Both the position numbers and the translations under genes were made by a program. The notes under the pieces are model-generated. The model was not told the origin of the DNA, searched no databases, and saw only the letters and a list, made by a program, of their open reading frames with translations. A DNA stretch of 64,000 bases from Verrucomicrobiota bacterium (lineage in GTDB: Bacteria > Verrucomicrobiota > Verrucomicrobiia > Verrucomicrobiales > Akkermansiaceae): NCBI GenBank assembly GCA_017301995.1, contig JAFLEH010000004.1:186001-250000 (forward strand). Direction: 5' to 3'. The number at the start of each line of letters is the position of its first letter. Positions within the stretch are counted from its first letter, which is position 1. Below, in pieces: positions 53,027 through 62,977 of the stretch.

Positions 53027-55407
53027 GGTGCGGCGGGAGCGGGGGCTTTTTCGGAGCGGACGGTTTGGACGGTGCCGTTGGACCGGACTGACACTTCGCG
53101 CGGATCCTCCGAAGTGATCCGGTAGCGGGTGATTTTTCCGGTTTTCCACTCGGCGTCCACGGTGAAACCGCCGCGGGCGCGCAGTCCGCTGAATGATCCG
53201 TCCGGCCATGCCTTTGGCAGGGCGGGGAGGAGGTCGATGACGAACTTTTGTTCCGCCATCGCCGATCCGGGGTGGCGCTGGTGGCTTTGCACCAGCATCT
53301 CGCACAGTCCCGCGCACGCGCCGAAGTTGCCGTCGATCTGAAACGGCGGATGGGTGTCGAACAGGTTCGCTTGGGTACAGCGGCGGAGCAGTGTCAGGTA
53401 ATGCTCACGGGCGGCGTCGCCGTCGCGGAGGCGGGCGAAGAAGTTGATCATCCAGGCGCGGCTCCATCCGGTGCCGCCGCCGCCCTTGGCGAGGCGGGCG
53501 TCCAGCACCTTGCGCGCTCCGGTTAGAAGATCGGGGGTTGCGGGGGAAATGAGATCGAACGGATGGAGCCCGATCAGGTGGGAAATGTGGCGGTGGCCGG
53601 GTTCGGCCTCCTGATAGGGCTCCGCCCATTCGAGGATGCGTCCGTCGGGACCGAGTCTGATCGGCGGGAGTTTCGCCTTCGTGGTGGCAATCCGCTGGCG
53701 GAGCGCGCCATCCGTGCCAAGAATGGCGGCGGAGCGGTCCGCGGCGTCGAGCGTGGCGCGGACGATGCTCATGTGATAGGTGGACCCCGCGGTGATTCGG
53801 GAGGGCTTGCGGGTTGTCGGATCGATATAACTGTTTTCCGGCGATGTGGATGGCGCGATGACCAGCGATCCGTCGGGTGCGGGAACCAGGGTGTCGAGCA
53901 CGAACTCGGCCGAGCCGGCCAGTATCGGATGGAGACGGCGGAGGAAATCCCGGTCGCCGCTGAACTGATAGAGATCGAACAACTGCGCGGTCATCCATGC
54001 GCCGCAGAGCGGATCGAGCGAGGAGTTTTGAAACTGCGACTGGAGGGTGGACGCGCTGGGCGAAACCCGCCCGAACGGGTTGGTGGCGAGATAACAGGTC
54101 CACCCGTCGGATTGATAGAGCCTGCGGGCGGACTCGCGGCCGCGGGCGGCGAGGCGCTCGAACCAATCGAGCAGCGGGGCGGAGGTTTCCATCAGGTTGG
54201 CAGGTCCGGCGGGCCAGTAATTCATCTGGAGGTTGATGTTGAGATGGAAGTCCGATTCCCATGGCGCCCACATCTTGTCGTTCCAGATCCCTTGCAGATT
54301 TGCCGGCAGGCGCGCGGGGCGACGGGAACTGCCCATCAGCAGGTAGCGTCCGTATTGGAAATGCAGCGCGACCAGTCCGGGGTCGTCTCCACCCGTTCTA
54401 ACCGCGGCAAGCCGGGCATCGGTGGGCAGCGCTTCAAGCCGGGAATCGGGTACGCCGAGTTGGACCGATACCCTGCCGAACATCGAGCGATGTTCGGCCA
54501 GATGGGCATCCGCAAGCGCGCGGTAGGTTTTCCCGGAAGCCTTGGTGAGGATCCCGCCGCAGCGGCGCGCGGGATCGATCGAGCGGTCAAAGTCCATGCG
54601 CCGCGGATCGTAATCGGTGGCGGCGGTTAGGAGAATCACCGCTTCGGTGGCGCCGGAAATCCGCAGGCGGTCCGCCTCGGTGGTTAGAGTGCCGGAATCG
54701 GTCCTCGCCCGCATCGCCGCCGCGAAGCGCATGTGCGGCCCGCCGGGCCCGGAGCCGCCAGGGTTGTCCTCGTAGCCGCCGTCCTTCTTTTCCACATCGA
54801 CGATTTGCCCGGTCATCAGCGCGCCATCGGCGATCTTCGCATCGCGCTGCCGGGACAGCGCGGCGGCGAAGGAAAGGGTTCCGGGTTTGTCGGTGGCGAC
54901 GCGGATCACCATCACGTCGTCCGGCGCGGAAACGAATACCTCGCGGGTGATGGTCGCGCCGTCGCGTTTGAATGAAACGCTGGCGATACCGGTGGCGAGG
55001 TTGAGTTCGCGGCGGTAGGAATCCGCCGGTCCGGGACCGAAGTCGAGAGTTAGATCGCCGAGAGGCTCATAGGATCGGAACGAGGTCGGCGTGGCGGTCA
55101 GGTGTTTCACGCCATAGGCCTCGGCTTCGGCGTTCTTTCCTTCGAGAACGAGCCTGCGCACTTCGGCGAGGTGTTTCGGGAAATCGTCCGGCCATGCCTC
55201 GACCGGGCATCCGGCCCATAAGCTCTCCTCATTGAGTTGGATCCGTTCTTTGGCCGGATCGCCGAAGACCATGCCGCCGAGCCTGCCGTTTCCGATAGGC
55301 AGCGCCTCGTTCCAGTTTTTCGCCGGTTGGGCGAACCAGAGCGACTCGGCGGCCGCCTGGCCGGCGAGGCTGATCGCGAATCCTATCAGAGTCAGGTGTC
55401 GGAACAT
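53023..55407 (-). CDS. GH95 alpha-L-fucosidase family
   Basis: 794 aa with signal peptide ([16 protein letters not shown]). GH95 landmarks: the N-terminal beta domain [17 protein letters not shown] and [30 protein letters not shown], the (alpha/alpha)6 domain with [35 protein letters not shown] and [15 protein letters not shown]. An inverting hydrolase that releases alpha-1,2-linked L-fucose (some members act on L-galactose), in the periplasm or outside. It is central in a run with three sulfatases: 21 bases after one and overlapping the next. Confidence 0.93.
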   Translation of the reverse strand: MFRHLTLIGFAISLAGQAAAESLWFAQPAKNWNEALPIGNGRLGGMVFGDPAKERIQLNEESLWAGCPVEAWPDDFPKHLAEVRRLVLEGKNAEAEAYGVKHLTATPTSFRSYEPLGDLTLDFGPGPADSYRRELNLATGIASVSFKRDGATITREVFVSAPDDVMVIRVATDKPGTLSFAAALSRQRDAKIADGALMTGQIVDVEKKDGGYEDNPGGSGPGGPHMRFAAAMRARTDSGTLTTEADRLRISGATEAVILLTAATDYDPRRMDFDRSIDPARRCGGILTKASGKTYRALADAHLAEHRSMFGRVSVQLGVPDSRLEALPTDARLAAVRTGGDDPGLVALHFQYGRYLLMGSSRRPARLPANLQGIWNDKMWAPWESDFHLNINLQMNYWPAGPANLMETSAPLLDWFERLAARGRESARRLYQSDGWTCYLATNPFGRVSPSASTLQSQFQNSSLDPLCGAWMTAQLFDLYQFSGDRDFLRRLHPILAGSAEFVLDTLVPAPDGSLVIAPSTSPENSYIDPTTRKPSRITAGSTYHMSIVRATLDAADRSAAILGTDGALRQRIATTKAKLPPIRLGPDGRILEWAEPYQEAEPGHRHISHLIGLHPFDLISPATPDLLTGARKVLDARLAKGGGGTGWSRAWMINFFARLRDGDAAREHYLTLLRRCTQANLFDTHPPFQIDGNFGACAGLCEMLVQSHQRHPGSAMAEQKFVIDLLPALPKAWPDGSFSGLRARGGFTVDAEWKTGKITRYRITSEDPREVSVRSNGTVQTVRSEKAPAPAAP

Positions 55408-55428
55408 GAAATTCGGTTGCTGAGGGTG

Positions 55429-56790
55429 TCAGGGGGTGGCCTTGGGCTTCGCCTTGGGCTTGGCCGCCGGTTTCGGGTTCATCGGCCAGTTGGGATCGTC
55501 CTTGCGACTGGATTTCATGAGGCCGACCGCCTTCTTCACCAACTCCGGCTTGTCTTTGGCGAGGTTGGTGTTCTCTCCGGGGTCGGATTTCAGGTCGTAA
55601 AGTTCGACGGGTGCGTTGGGTCCGTTTTTCACGGCTTTCCAATCGCCGAAACGGACCGCTTGGATGGGTTTTCCCTCGTGGAGTTCCCAGTAGAAGCATT
55701 CGCGCTTCGGGGCGGGGCCGCCCTTCAGATGTCCGGTTAGAGAAAGCCCGTCGGGTTTGAATCCATCCGGAAGCTTCGCGTCCGCGAGTTCGGCGGCGGT
55801 GGGCAGGAAATCCCAGAACGCCCATGGTTCGTCGGAAACCCGTCCGGCGGGAACGGTGCCCGGCCAGCGCGCGATGGCGGCCTGCCGGAGTCCGCCCTCG
55901 TAGAGTCCGCGTTTGTAGCCGCGGAGACCGTTCGCGCTTTGCTGAAAGAGTTTTCCTAACGGCGATTCGGGCGCGAACGAGGATCCGTTGTCGCCGGAGA
56001 CCATGATGAGCGTGCGGTCATCGATCTTGAGTTCCTTGAGCAGCGACAGCACACCGCCGACATCGCTGTCGAGGCGGGTGACCATCGCGGCATAGGCTTT
56101 CTGCTGCGCGGTCCACGGTTTGTTTTGATAGATCCCGAGATCGTCGATTTCGTATTGCGCGTGCGGCAGCGTGATCGCGTAGAAGAAGAAGAACGGCTGG
56201 TCCTTGTGGCTGCGGATCCAGCCCAGCGCGTCCTGTTGGATGAGATTCTGCGCGTAGGTCTTCGGTTTCAAATCGATTCGTTTGTCGTCATTGTAGAGGT
56301 ATTCCGGGAAATAGTTATGTGCGTGGCGCTGGCAGTTGTAGCCGAAGAAATGGTCGAAGCCGTTTTTCAGCGGGCTGCCGGCGGTTTCGAACATGCCCAT
56401 GCCCCATTTGCCGCCGCAGGCGGTGGCGTAGCCGGCGGTTTTGAGTATGGAAGCCACCGTGACGGTACCCGCGGGCAGGGGAAACTGGCCTTCGCCAGGG
56501 GCAATCTCGCGGTTGGCGCGGACCGGGCTGTGGCCCATGTGGAGGCCGGTCATCAGCGACGTGCGCGATGGCGCGCACACCGAGGTGCCACAATACGCCT
56601 GCGTGTAGCGGGTGCCCTCCGCGGCCATGCGGTCGATATTTGGCGTTTGGATCAGTTTTTGGCCATAACAACCGAGATCGCCCTGGGCGAGGTCGTCCGC
56701 GAGTATGTAAATGATGTTGGGTTTAGGCGCCGGAGCCGCAATGGCGGTTAGCGCGGTGGTTGCCAATAGGGATAGAACGCGCGGGATCAT
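55429..56790 (-). CDS. Exported arylsulfatase (FGly type)
   Basis: 453 aa, signal peptide ([17 protein letters not shown]). Metal site [20 protein letters not shown]; formylglycine motif [11 protein letters not shown] (Cys72) followed by [13 protein letters not shown]; the HDNG-like site reads [11 protein letters not shown]; late [20 protein letters not shown] and YDLKSDPGE. The C-terminus is Lys/Pro/Ala-rich ([15 protein letters not shown]). Lies 45 bases after the first sulfatase of the run and 21 bases before GH95. Confidence 0.93.
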   Translation of the reverse strand: MIPRVLSLLATTALTAIAAPAPKPNIIYILADDLAQGDLGCYGQKLIQTPNIDRMAAEGTRYTQAYCGTSVCAPSRTSLMTGLHMGHSPVRANREIAPGEGQFPLPAGTVTVASILKTAGYATACGGKWGMGMFETAGSPLKNGFDHFFGYNCQRHAHNYFPEYLYNDDKRIDLKPKTYAQNLIQQDALGWIRSHKDQPFFFFYAITLPHAQYEIDDLGIYQNKPWTAQQKAYAAMVTRLDSDVGGVLSLLKELKIDDRTLIMVSGDNGSSFAPESPLGKLFQQSANGLRGYKRGLYEGGLRQAAIARWPGTVPAGRVSDEPWAFWDFLPTAAELADAKLPDGFKPDGLSLTGHLKGGPAPKRECFYWELHEGKPIQAVRFGDWKAVKNGPNAPVELYDLKSDPGENTNLAKDKPELVKKAVGLMKSSRKDDPNWPMNPKPAAKPKAKPKATP

Positions 56791-56835
56791 GGGATTGGAG
56801 AGTCAGGGGTTGGGAGAAGCGGCTTTGTTGTGAGG

Positions 56836-58188
56836 TTATTGGGGCTTTTTCGGCTGATTGCGGCCTGCGAGCCCGGGGAACGCGGGTTTGGCGAGTTCGC
56901 GGTTCCAGGCGTCGAGCGCGGATGTCAGATCGGCGGGTGGTTCGGCGCCCGGTCCGGATTCGCCGGGGTCCTTGTCGAGAAGATAGAATGCCTGAGCGGC
57001 CTTGGGCGGACGGACGAGCTTGCGGTTGCCCTCGAGCGCCGCGCTTTGCGCGCCGCTGCGCCAGAACAGGCGGTCGTGCGGCGGTTTGGGGTTGATTCCG
57101 GTTAGATAGGGCATGAGATCGACACTGTCGTATTTGCGATCGGCGGGCATTGTGACGCCTGCCGCGGCCAGGGAGGTGGCGAAGACATCGAGCGAGCAAA
57201 CCGGTTGGTCGTAGGTTTTTCCGGAGGGAAGTTTGCCGGGCCATGAGATGACGAAGGGCACACGCACGCCGCCTTCGTAAAGGGTTCCCTTGCCGCCGCG
57301 CAGCGGTTCATTGGATGAGCCGTTTCCGGAAGCTCCGATAGGTCCGCCGTTGTCGCTGAAGAAGAACACCAGCGTCCGTTGCTCCTGACTGGAATCCGTT
57401 AGGGCGGCGAGGGCGGTGCCGATGGCGTCGTCCATCAGGCTGACCTGTGCGGCGTATTTCCGGCGTTTCTGGTCCGAGATCGAGGCGAATCGCGCGAGGC
57501 GCTCCGGTGTTGGCTCATGCGGCGTGTGAGGCGCATTGAATGCCAGATAGAGAAACCACGGCGCATCGGTGTGACGTTTGACGAAATCCGCCGCTTCGTT
57601 TCCGAAAACGGTGGTCAGGTGCCCGGCAACATCCACGGGCTTGCCGTTTCGCTCGATGGGAATGAGGTATTCGTTCTTGATGTTGGGTTTCCAATCCAGA
57701 TAGCGGTGGCCGCCGCCGATGAAGCCGAAAGTTTCCGCAAATCCGCGGACGGTGGGCCGAAACTCCGGTGCGGCGCCGAGATGCCATTTCCCAATCCAGC
57801 CGGTAGTGTATCCCGCGTCCTTGAGGAATGCCGGGAGGAGTTTTTCGGAAACCGGAAGTCCCTCGCGGTGGTCCTCCGGGTTGTAGAACGGGTTGTTTTC
57901 GTGCCCGAACCTCTGCTGATAGCGGCCGGTCATCAGCCCGGCGCGGGTGGGGCTGCAGAACGGGTGGGAAACATAGCCGCGTGTGCAACGCAGCCCGCCT
58001 GCGGCGAGGCGGTCGAGATTCGGTGTCGGGATGTCCTTGCATCCGTGGAAACCCACGTCCGCGTAGCCATGGTCGTCGCTGACGATGACGAGAATGTTCG
58101 GCTTGCCGGGGGACTGGGCCGCGGGGAGCAGGGGGGCGGTGACAGCGAAAAGGCATGTCGCGATGGGCGGAACGAGCGGAAGTTTCAT
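56836..58188 (-). CDS. Exported arylsulfatase (FGly type), first gene of the run
   Basis: 450 aa from the Met at 58188 (MKLPLVPPIATCLFAVTAPL, signal). Metal site PNILVIVSDDHGYADVGFHG; formylglycine motif CSPTRAGLMTGRYQQRFGHE (Cys78); GYTTGWIGKWHLG; AFNAPHTPHEP; LVFFFSDNGGPIGASGN. This is the classical N-acetylgalactosamine-4-sulfatase-like sequence type. Being first on the minus strand, its upstream region (58189-58402) probably carries the promoter of the sulfatase/GH95 operon. Confidence 0.93.
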   Translation of the reverse strand: MKLPLVPPIATCLFAVTAPLLPAAQSPGKPNILVIVSDDHGYADVGFHGCKDIPTPNLDRLAAGGLRCTRGYVSHPFCSPTRAGLMTGRYQQRFGHENNPFYNPEDHREGLPVSEKLLPAFLKDAGYTTGWIGKWHLGAAPEFRPTVRGFAETFGFIGGGHRYLDWKPNIKNEYLIPIERNGKPVDVAGHLTTVFGNEAADFVKRHTDAPWFLYLAFNAPHTPHEPTPERLARFASISDQKRRKYAAQVSLMDDAIGTALAALTDSSQEQRTLVFFFSDNGGPIGASGNGSSNEPLRGGKGTLYEGGVRVPFVISWPGKLPSGKTYDQPVCSLDVFATSLAAAGVTMPADRKYDSVDLMPYLTGINPKPPHDRLFWRSGAQSAALEGNRKLVRPPKAAQAFYLLDKDPGESGPGAEPPADLTSALDAWNRELAKPAFPGLAGRNQPKKPQ

Positions 58189-58402
58189 GGCGTGGACAAA
58201 CTGAAGCGGCTCACTACGTGGCAGGATCGGCGATTCTTGCGGCAAAATGCCATGCACGGCGGGCCACTGTTCCAAGCCGCCCATCGCACAACACCTGGTG
58301 CCGGTCGTGACAGATGTGGCAGGTCGCAGGCATTGGTGGTCGGGATTTGCCAAACATCCGTATGTGGGGTGCCGGAGCCCCATCCATCCGACCCAAACCG
58401 TC

Positions 58403-58571
58403 ATGAAAACCGCCGTTGTCTCTTTGTTAGCTGCGATTCTCCATGTCGCGGCTGCGCTTGGAGCGGATGAACCCGCCGGGCGCATCCTGACACTCGGCGC
58501 ACGTTATGCCGCCGGACCGGTCGAAGCGGATTCGGCTGGACGGGCTGGCAGGCCGGGGATAGGGAAGGATC
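58403..58571 (+). pseudogene. Orphan signal-peptide fragment, possible truncated gene start
   Basis: From ATG 58403 the frame encodes a good signal peptide (MKTAVVSLLAAILHVAAALG) and then ADEPAGRILTLGARYAAG before losing protein-like character. The frame stays open to 58693 but overlaps the next gene's start by about 120 bases in another frame. It looks like the 5' end of a secreted-protein gene cut off by rearrangement. The remaining bases of the 58189-58571 gap hold nothing else recognised. Confidence 0.4.
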
Positions 58572-59408
58572 ATGCGCGCGCTTTGGATAGGTTTGGTGGC
58601 GATGGTTTTGGCCGGTTGTGTTGTTGGATCGTCTCCGGGAAATGGGGAGAGGAGTTCCGGAATCCCGGACGGTGTGAAACGCTTGGCCGATGAAGCGGAT
58701 CCGGCACCGGTGAAACCCGCGATTGCTGTTAGGGCACCGGAAGTGGTGAGGCGGGAGGTGGCGGGGATCCGGTTCGAGGGGGTGGCATTTGACTCACGGA
58801 GCCATCGGCTGCGGGTGGCGGATCAAGTTGGCGGCCCTGGCAGCCGCTGGGCGGATGCGGAGGCGGTGGCGCGCGATTTCGGCGGATTGGCGGCGGCGAA
58901 CGCGGGATTTTTCACTCCGGAGGGAGACCCGTTGGGGAAGGTGGTGGCGGATGGAAACGCGGCGGGCGCGTGGAACCGCTCTTCGTCGCTGGGTTCCGGA
59001 GTTTGGATGGAGGACGGTTCCGGGGCGATGTCCATCCGGAGGCGGGAGCACGCCTCCGCGGAGGGTGTTAGGGAATTGCTGCAAGCCGGGCCGATGCTGG
59101 TGGATCGCGGACGCGCGGTGGACGGGCTGGACGCGACAAAGGTGAGCGTGCGGTCGATGGTGTTGTGGGATGGTGGCTCGCGCTGGTGGTTGGGCCGGGC
59201 CGCGGATTGTTCGCTCGCCGGATTGGGCGCGGCCTTGGCGGCGGAGCCCCCGGCGGGATGGCCGGTGGCGATGGCGCTCAATCTAGACGGCGGGCGCTCT
59301 TGCGATCTCTCGGTTTCGGCCGGAGTTTCAGGCGGTCCGCTGGTGAGACGGGCTTTGTGGAATCGTCCGGTTAGGAATTTCCTCGTTCTGGTGCCGCGGG
59401 GCGGTTGA
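58572..59408 (+). CDS. Lipoprotein with phosphodiester glycosidase (NAGPA) domain
   Basis: 278 aa. Lipoprotein signal MRALWIGLVAMVLAGCVVG (lipobox LAGC). NAGPA-type domain: the LAAANAGFFTPEGDPLGKVV strand-turn, LLQAGPMLVDRGRAVDG, and the conserved ALNLDGGRSCDLSV. The family removes N-acetylglucosamine from phosphodiesters or acts on peptidoglycan/exopolysaccharide-related substrates in bacteria. Start fixed by the signal. Located 40 bases before the BrkB gene. Confidence 0.82.
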   Translation: MRALWIGLVAMVLAGCVVGSSPGNGERSSGIPDGVKRLADEADPAPVKPAIAVRAPEVVRREVAGIRFEGVAFDSRSHRLRVADQVGGPGSRWADAEAVARDFGGLAAANAGFFTPEGDPLGKVVADGNAAGAWNRSSSLGSGVWMEDGSGAMSIRRREHASAEGVRELLQAGPMLVDRGRAVDGLDATKVSVRSMVLWDGGSRWWLGRAADCSLAGLGAALAAEPPAGWPVAMALNLDGGRSCDLSVSAGVSGGPLVRRALWNRPVRNFLVLVPRGG

Positions 59409-59448
59409 TCCCGGTGGCGGAGTTTGGATTTGCCAGCGGCGGGCGGGT

Positions 59449-60393
59449 ATGGCCAGACTCGCGCGGATGGAAAAGCGGATGCCGAAATTGGTCCGGTTCG
59501 GGACGCGGGTGCTCAGGGATTTTTTCCTGCGCAACCACGGGCTGTTGCTAACCGGCGCGGTGGCCTACAACATGATGTTCTCGCTGATTCCGCTTTGTGC
59601 GGTGATGATTGTGGCGTTTTCCCATTTCTTCGAGCCGCGTCTGCTGATCGAGTCGATGAGTTCGGAAGTGGCGCTGCTCGCGCCGGGCTTCGTGCCCACA
59701 CTCACGGAGGTCCTCGAAGGCTTTATCAACCATCGGCAGGTGGTGGGCTGGACCGGGGTGGTGGTGCTGCTCTTTTTCAGTTCGCTGGCATTCAGGGTGT
59801 TGGAGGATGCGTTCGCGATCATTTTCCACCGGCCCTTGCCGACCTTGAAACGGAGGTTCTGGGTATCGGCGATGATGCCTTATCTGTTCATTCTGATTGT
59901 GGCCGCCGGGTTGATCGCGATCACTTCGATCAACGCGCTGCTGGAGTTGCGGGGCGGGATTCTGGCGAAGTTTCCGCAGTTGAACGAAGCGATCCAACGG
60001 ATAGGCGGCCCGCTGATCTATGTCACCGGGCTGCTGATGCTGGTGCTGTTGTTCACCCTGCTTTACAAGATCATGCCGGTGGCGAAGGTGCGGTTCCACC
60101 GGGCGCTTGCGGGCGGCCTAACCGCCGCGGCGCTGTGGGAGATCACCCGGCATGTTCTGATCGCCTATTACACCCGGGTATCGATCGTCAACGTGGTGTA
60201 TGGTTCGATCGCGACGGTCATCATCGTTCTGGTGACGATGGAAATCGTCGCGCTGATTCTGTTGTTGGGCGCACAGGTGATCGCGGACCTGCAGCGCAAC
60301 GCCAACCTTGGCATCCCATGGCACGAGGATCCGGAAAAGCTTCCAGGTGTCGTGGCCGAGCCGGAAACCGTCGGGTTTCCACGGTTTGATTGA
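59449..60393 (+). CDS. YihY/BrkB family inner-membrane protein
   Basis: 314 aa; a cluster of about six membrane helices. Family features: LTGAVAYNMMFSLIPLCAVM near the N-terminus, VVLLFFSSLAFRVLEDAF, the Gly-rich FHRALAGGLTAAALWEITRH and YGSIATVIIVLVTMEIVALI. Once called ribonuclease BN by mistake; now regarded as an uncharacterised membrane protein with a proposed transport role. An internal Met at 59467 is an alternative start. Confidence 0.9.
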   Translation: MARLARMEKRMPKLVRFGTRVLRDFFLRNHGLLLTGAVAYNMMFSLIPLCAVMIVAFSHFFEPRLLIESMSSEVALLAPGFVPTLTEVLEGFINHRQVVGWTGVVVLLFFSSLAFRVLEDAFAIIFHRPLPTLKRRFWVSAMMPYLFILIVAAGLIAITSINALLELRGGILAKFPQLNEAIQRIGGPLIYVTGLLMLVLLFTLLYKIMPVAKVRFHRALAGGLTAAALWEITRHVLIAYYTRVSIVNVVYGSIATVIIVLVTMEIVALILLLGAQVIADLQRNANLGIPWHEDPEKLPGVVAEPETVGFPRFD

Positions 60394-60434
60394 ACCGCGA
60401 AAGTCGCGGGTTCGCCGATACGTAATGGGCCACG

Positions 60435-61391
60435 ATGAAAAGCATGCTCACGAAAACCAGCATAGGAATCGGAATGGCCGGATGGGTGGCCGCGGCCGGT
60501 GCGTCCGGCGCCGAATGGAAGACCTCGGAAACCGGCGGTCGCGTGGAGGTTTCCAACGGCGAAACGCTGGTGGCCGCTTGGCAGGCGCGCCCGCTGGAGG
60601 CACCCAAGGGCGGCGCGAAATTCGCCGCCAGCGCGTTTTTCCATCCGCTGCGGACGCCGGGCGGTTTCGAATACACCGCCGTCCAACCGGCCGATCACCT
60701 GCACCATTTCGGACTCTGGTGGCCATGGAAATTCATCGAGGTCGGCGGCAAACAATATAACACTTGGGAAATCCAGGAAGGGAAAGGGGGGCATCAGGCG
60801 GTGTCCGCAAAGCGCCTCGAAGGCAAGCCGGGCGAGTGGAAATGGGAGTTTCATAACAAAACGGTCGTCAAGCCTCAGGGGGGTGGGGAACAGGCGGCCA
60901 TTCTGGAAACCGCGACGGTCACCCTGACCCAGCACGGCAAGGACGGGGTGGCAATGGACATTCTGCTGGACCAGCGGGCCGCCGGAGAGCCGGTGACGAT
61001 CGTCAACTACCGTTATAGTGGGTTCTCATGGCGCGGACCGCTCTCATGGAACAAGGGCAACAGCCGGATGACAACCAGCGAGGGACTGGACCGCAACAAG
61101 GCCAACGGAAAGCCCGCCCGTTGGGTGGTCGTGAGCGGAGCCACGCCGGGCGGCAAGGCATCGGTGTTGATGATGACCGCCGCCGCGACGCCCGAGAAAC
61201 TGCGCGTGTGGGACGATACCATGAACGGCGGAAATCCCTTCGTGAACTTCAATCCGGTGACCGACAAACCGCTGCCGCTGGACGCGGAGCATCCGGAAGT
61301 GAGCAAACGCCTCTACCGGGTGATCGCCGCCGACCACGAGATCGACGCCACCGCCGCCGAGGCCGAGTGGAAGGCATGGCGGGGGCAATAG
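60435..61391 (+). CDS. Exported DUF6807 (PmoA-like) family protein
   Basis: 318 aa with a signal-like start (SIGIGMAGWVAAAGASGA). Family markers: ASAFFHPLRTPGGFEYT, QPADHLHHFGLWWPWKFIEV and YRYSGFSWRGPLSWNKGNSR, then WVVVSGATPGGKASVLMMT and NPFVNFNPVTDKPLPLDA. The name 'methane oxygenase PmoA' in databases is misleading: no relation to the membrane methane monooxygenase is seen. In Bacteroidota and Verrucomicrobia it is often encoded near sugar-degrading genes; function unknown. Confidence 0.8.
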   Translation: MKSMLTKTSIGIGMAGWVAAAGASGAEWKTSETGGRVEVSNGETLVAAWQARPLEAPKGGAKFAASAFFHPLRTPGGFEYTAVQPADHLHHFGLWWPWKFIEVGGKQYNTWEIQEGKGGHQAVSAKRLEGKPGEWKWEFHNKTVVKPQGGGEQAAILETATVTLTQHGKDGVAMDILLDQRAAGEPVTIVNYRYSGFSWRGPLSWNKGNSRMTTSEGLDRNKANGKPARWVVVSGATPGGKASVLMMTAAATPEKLRVWDDTMNGGNPFVNFNPVTDKPLPLDAEHPEVSKRLYRVIAADHEIDATAAEAEWKAWRGQ

Positions 61392-61462
61392 GCGCAGCAG
61401 GTGTGAAGATCGCCGGATTTTGGAATGGCGGGCGGGGCGAAAGTCGTGCAGGATCGGCGGCG

Positions 61463-62968
61463 ATGGCTGCCCGAACGACACGAATGAATGGTATTCTGGC
61501 CGGTTTCTCGGTTGGATTGTTAGCCGGATTGGCCCACGCGGCGGATCCGATGATGAGGATCGATCTCGGAGGAGGATCCGGGCTCGATGTGGTGCTGGTG
61601 CAAGCCGGTGAGTTCGATCAGGGATCGCTACCTGATGAAGCCGGACGCGGCCAGGACGAGGCGCGCCGGCGCGTGCGGATCACCAGTGACTACTATATCG
61701 GTCGTAGTTCGGTAACGGTCGGGCAGTGGGAACGTTTCGTGGCGGAGACCGGTTACCGGACCGAAGCGGAAACGGGCACGAGCGGCGGATTCGGCTGGAA
61801 TGGGAGCGGGTTGGTTCAGGAAAAGCGGTTCAACTGGCGGACGCCGGGATTCACCCAGGCTGCGGATCATCCGGTGTGTCTGGTGACGTTTCCCGACGCG
61901 CAGGCGTTTTGCGCATGGATGTCGCGAAAGACCCGGCGCGAAGTGACGCTGCCGACCGAGGCGCAATGGGAATTCGCCTGCCGGGCGGGAACCGGCACGC
62001 CATGGCATTCGGGAAGTGGTCCCGAGGATTGCGATCGCGGATTCTGGCATAAGGGAAACGCGGGTAACGGCACGCGCCCGGTGGGCAGCCGTCCGCCCAA
62101 CCCATGGGGACTTTCGATAGGCGGCAACGTGAGCGAGTGGTGCCTCGATTGGTATGCGAACTATCCGGCGGGCGAGGCGTCCGACCCGCGGCAGGACAAT
62201 CCGAATCTCAGTGACAAACCCCGGCGGGTTTTGCGTGGGGGATCCTGGATCCGGGATGCGAAAAACACCCGCAGCGCCGCCCGATACCGGGCCGATCCGC
62301 GCAGCCGCAATGCGGATATCGGTTTTCGGATCGTTTGTTCGACGGCTGAGCCGACACCGGTATCCACGCCGACGCCGGTGGCTCCTCCCGCGCCGAAAGT
62401 GGAGGCCGAACCGGGTGATCCGCCACGCCAGCAGCCGGTCGCTCCGGCTCCGGCATCCGAACCTGCGCCTGGTAGATCGTCCGGTTCCTCCGGAAGTTCG
62501 GGGGTGGTGGTGAATACGGGAATCAGCGGTTTGCTAGGCGGTCTGTTTTGTCTGGCGGTTCCGATTCTGGTGGTGGTGCTGCTGTTCAAGTTTCTAACCG
62601 GAAGTGGTCGCGCCGTTTCCACGTACGTGCCGGCGGATCCTCCGGTTCCGCCGAAACGCAGGCAGTTGATCCGCAAGGCTTCCGATGGATTCTGGATCGA
62701 TGGCGACTGGCCGGTCGGCACCGCGCTGCGGATCCATTATGTGGTGAATGGATTGCCAGCGGATCTGACCATGGACTACCGTCCGGGGCCGGATGGCCAG
62801 TTCGTGTACACCGGCGGCGACGCGGCATCGGTTAGTGTCGTGCCGGACGGTGACGATCCGATGCCCGTTCCTGCGCCGCTTTTCGTCCCGCCTCCGGTTA
62901 GCGAGGAGCGCCATGTGGATCCGCCGCGGCATGATCCGAGGCCGCCCCGCTTTCCATCCGCCTACTGA
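61463..62968 (+). CDS. FGE/SUMF1-fold exported protein with membrane segment, catalytic cysteines absent
   Basis: 501 aa from the Met at 61463 (MAARTTRMNGILAGFSVGLL, signal); 61484 is an alternative start. The FGE-sulfatase fold is clear: ADPMMRIDLG..., YYIGRSSVTVGQWERFVAET, DHPVCLVTFPDAQAFCAWMS, LPTEAQWEFACRAGTG, IGGNVSEWCLDWYANYP and RRVLRGGSWIRDAKNTRSA. True formylglycine-generating enzymes have two Cys in the GGS..C....C segment; here those places hold Arg and Asn, so sulfatase activation is unlikely. A Pro-rich linker, a membrane helix (LLGGLFCLAVPILVVVLLF) and a ~110-residue domain follow. It may be a binding or other adapted member of the fold. Confidence 0.8.
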   Translation: MAARTTRMNGILAGFSVGLLAGLAHAADPMMRIDLGGGSGLDVVLVQAGEFDQGSLPDEAGRGQDEARRRVRITSDYYIGRSSVTVGQWERFVAETGYRTEAETGTSGGFGWNGSGLVQEKRFNWRTPGFTQAADHPVCLVTFPDAQAFCAWMSRKTRREVTLPTEAQWEFACRAGTGTPWHSGSGPEDCDRGFWHKGNAGNGTRPVGSRPPNPWGLSIGGNVSEWCLDWYANYPAGEASDPRQDNPNLSDKPRRVLRGGSWIRDAKNTRSAARYRADPRSRNADIGFRIVCSTAEPTPVSTPTPVAPPAPKVEAEPGDPPRQQPVAPAPASEPAPGRSSGSSGSSGVVVNTGISGLLGGLFCLAVPILVVVLLFKFLTGSGRAVSTYVPADPPVPPKRRQLIRKASDGFWIDGDWPVGTALRIHYVVNGLPADLTMDYRPGPDGQFVYTGGDAASVSVVPDGDDPMPVPAPLFVPPPVSEERHVDPPRHDPRPPRFPSAY

Positions 62969-62977
62969 CATTCGGGA

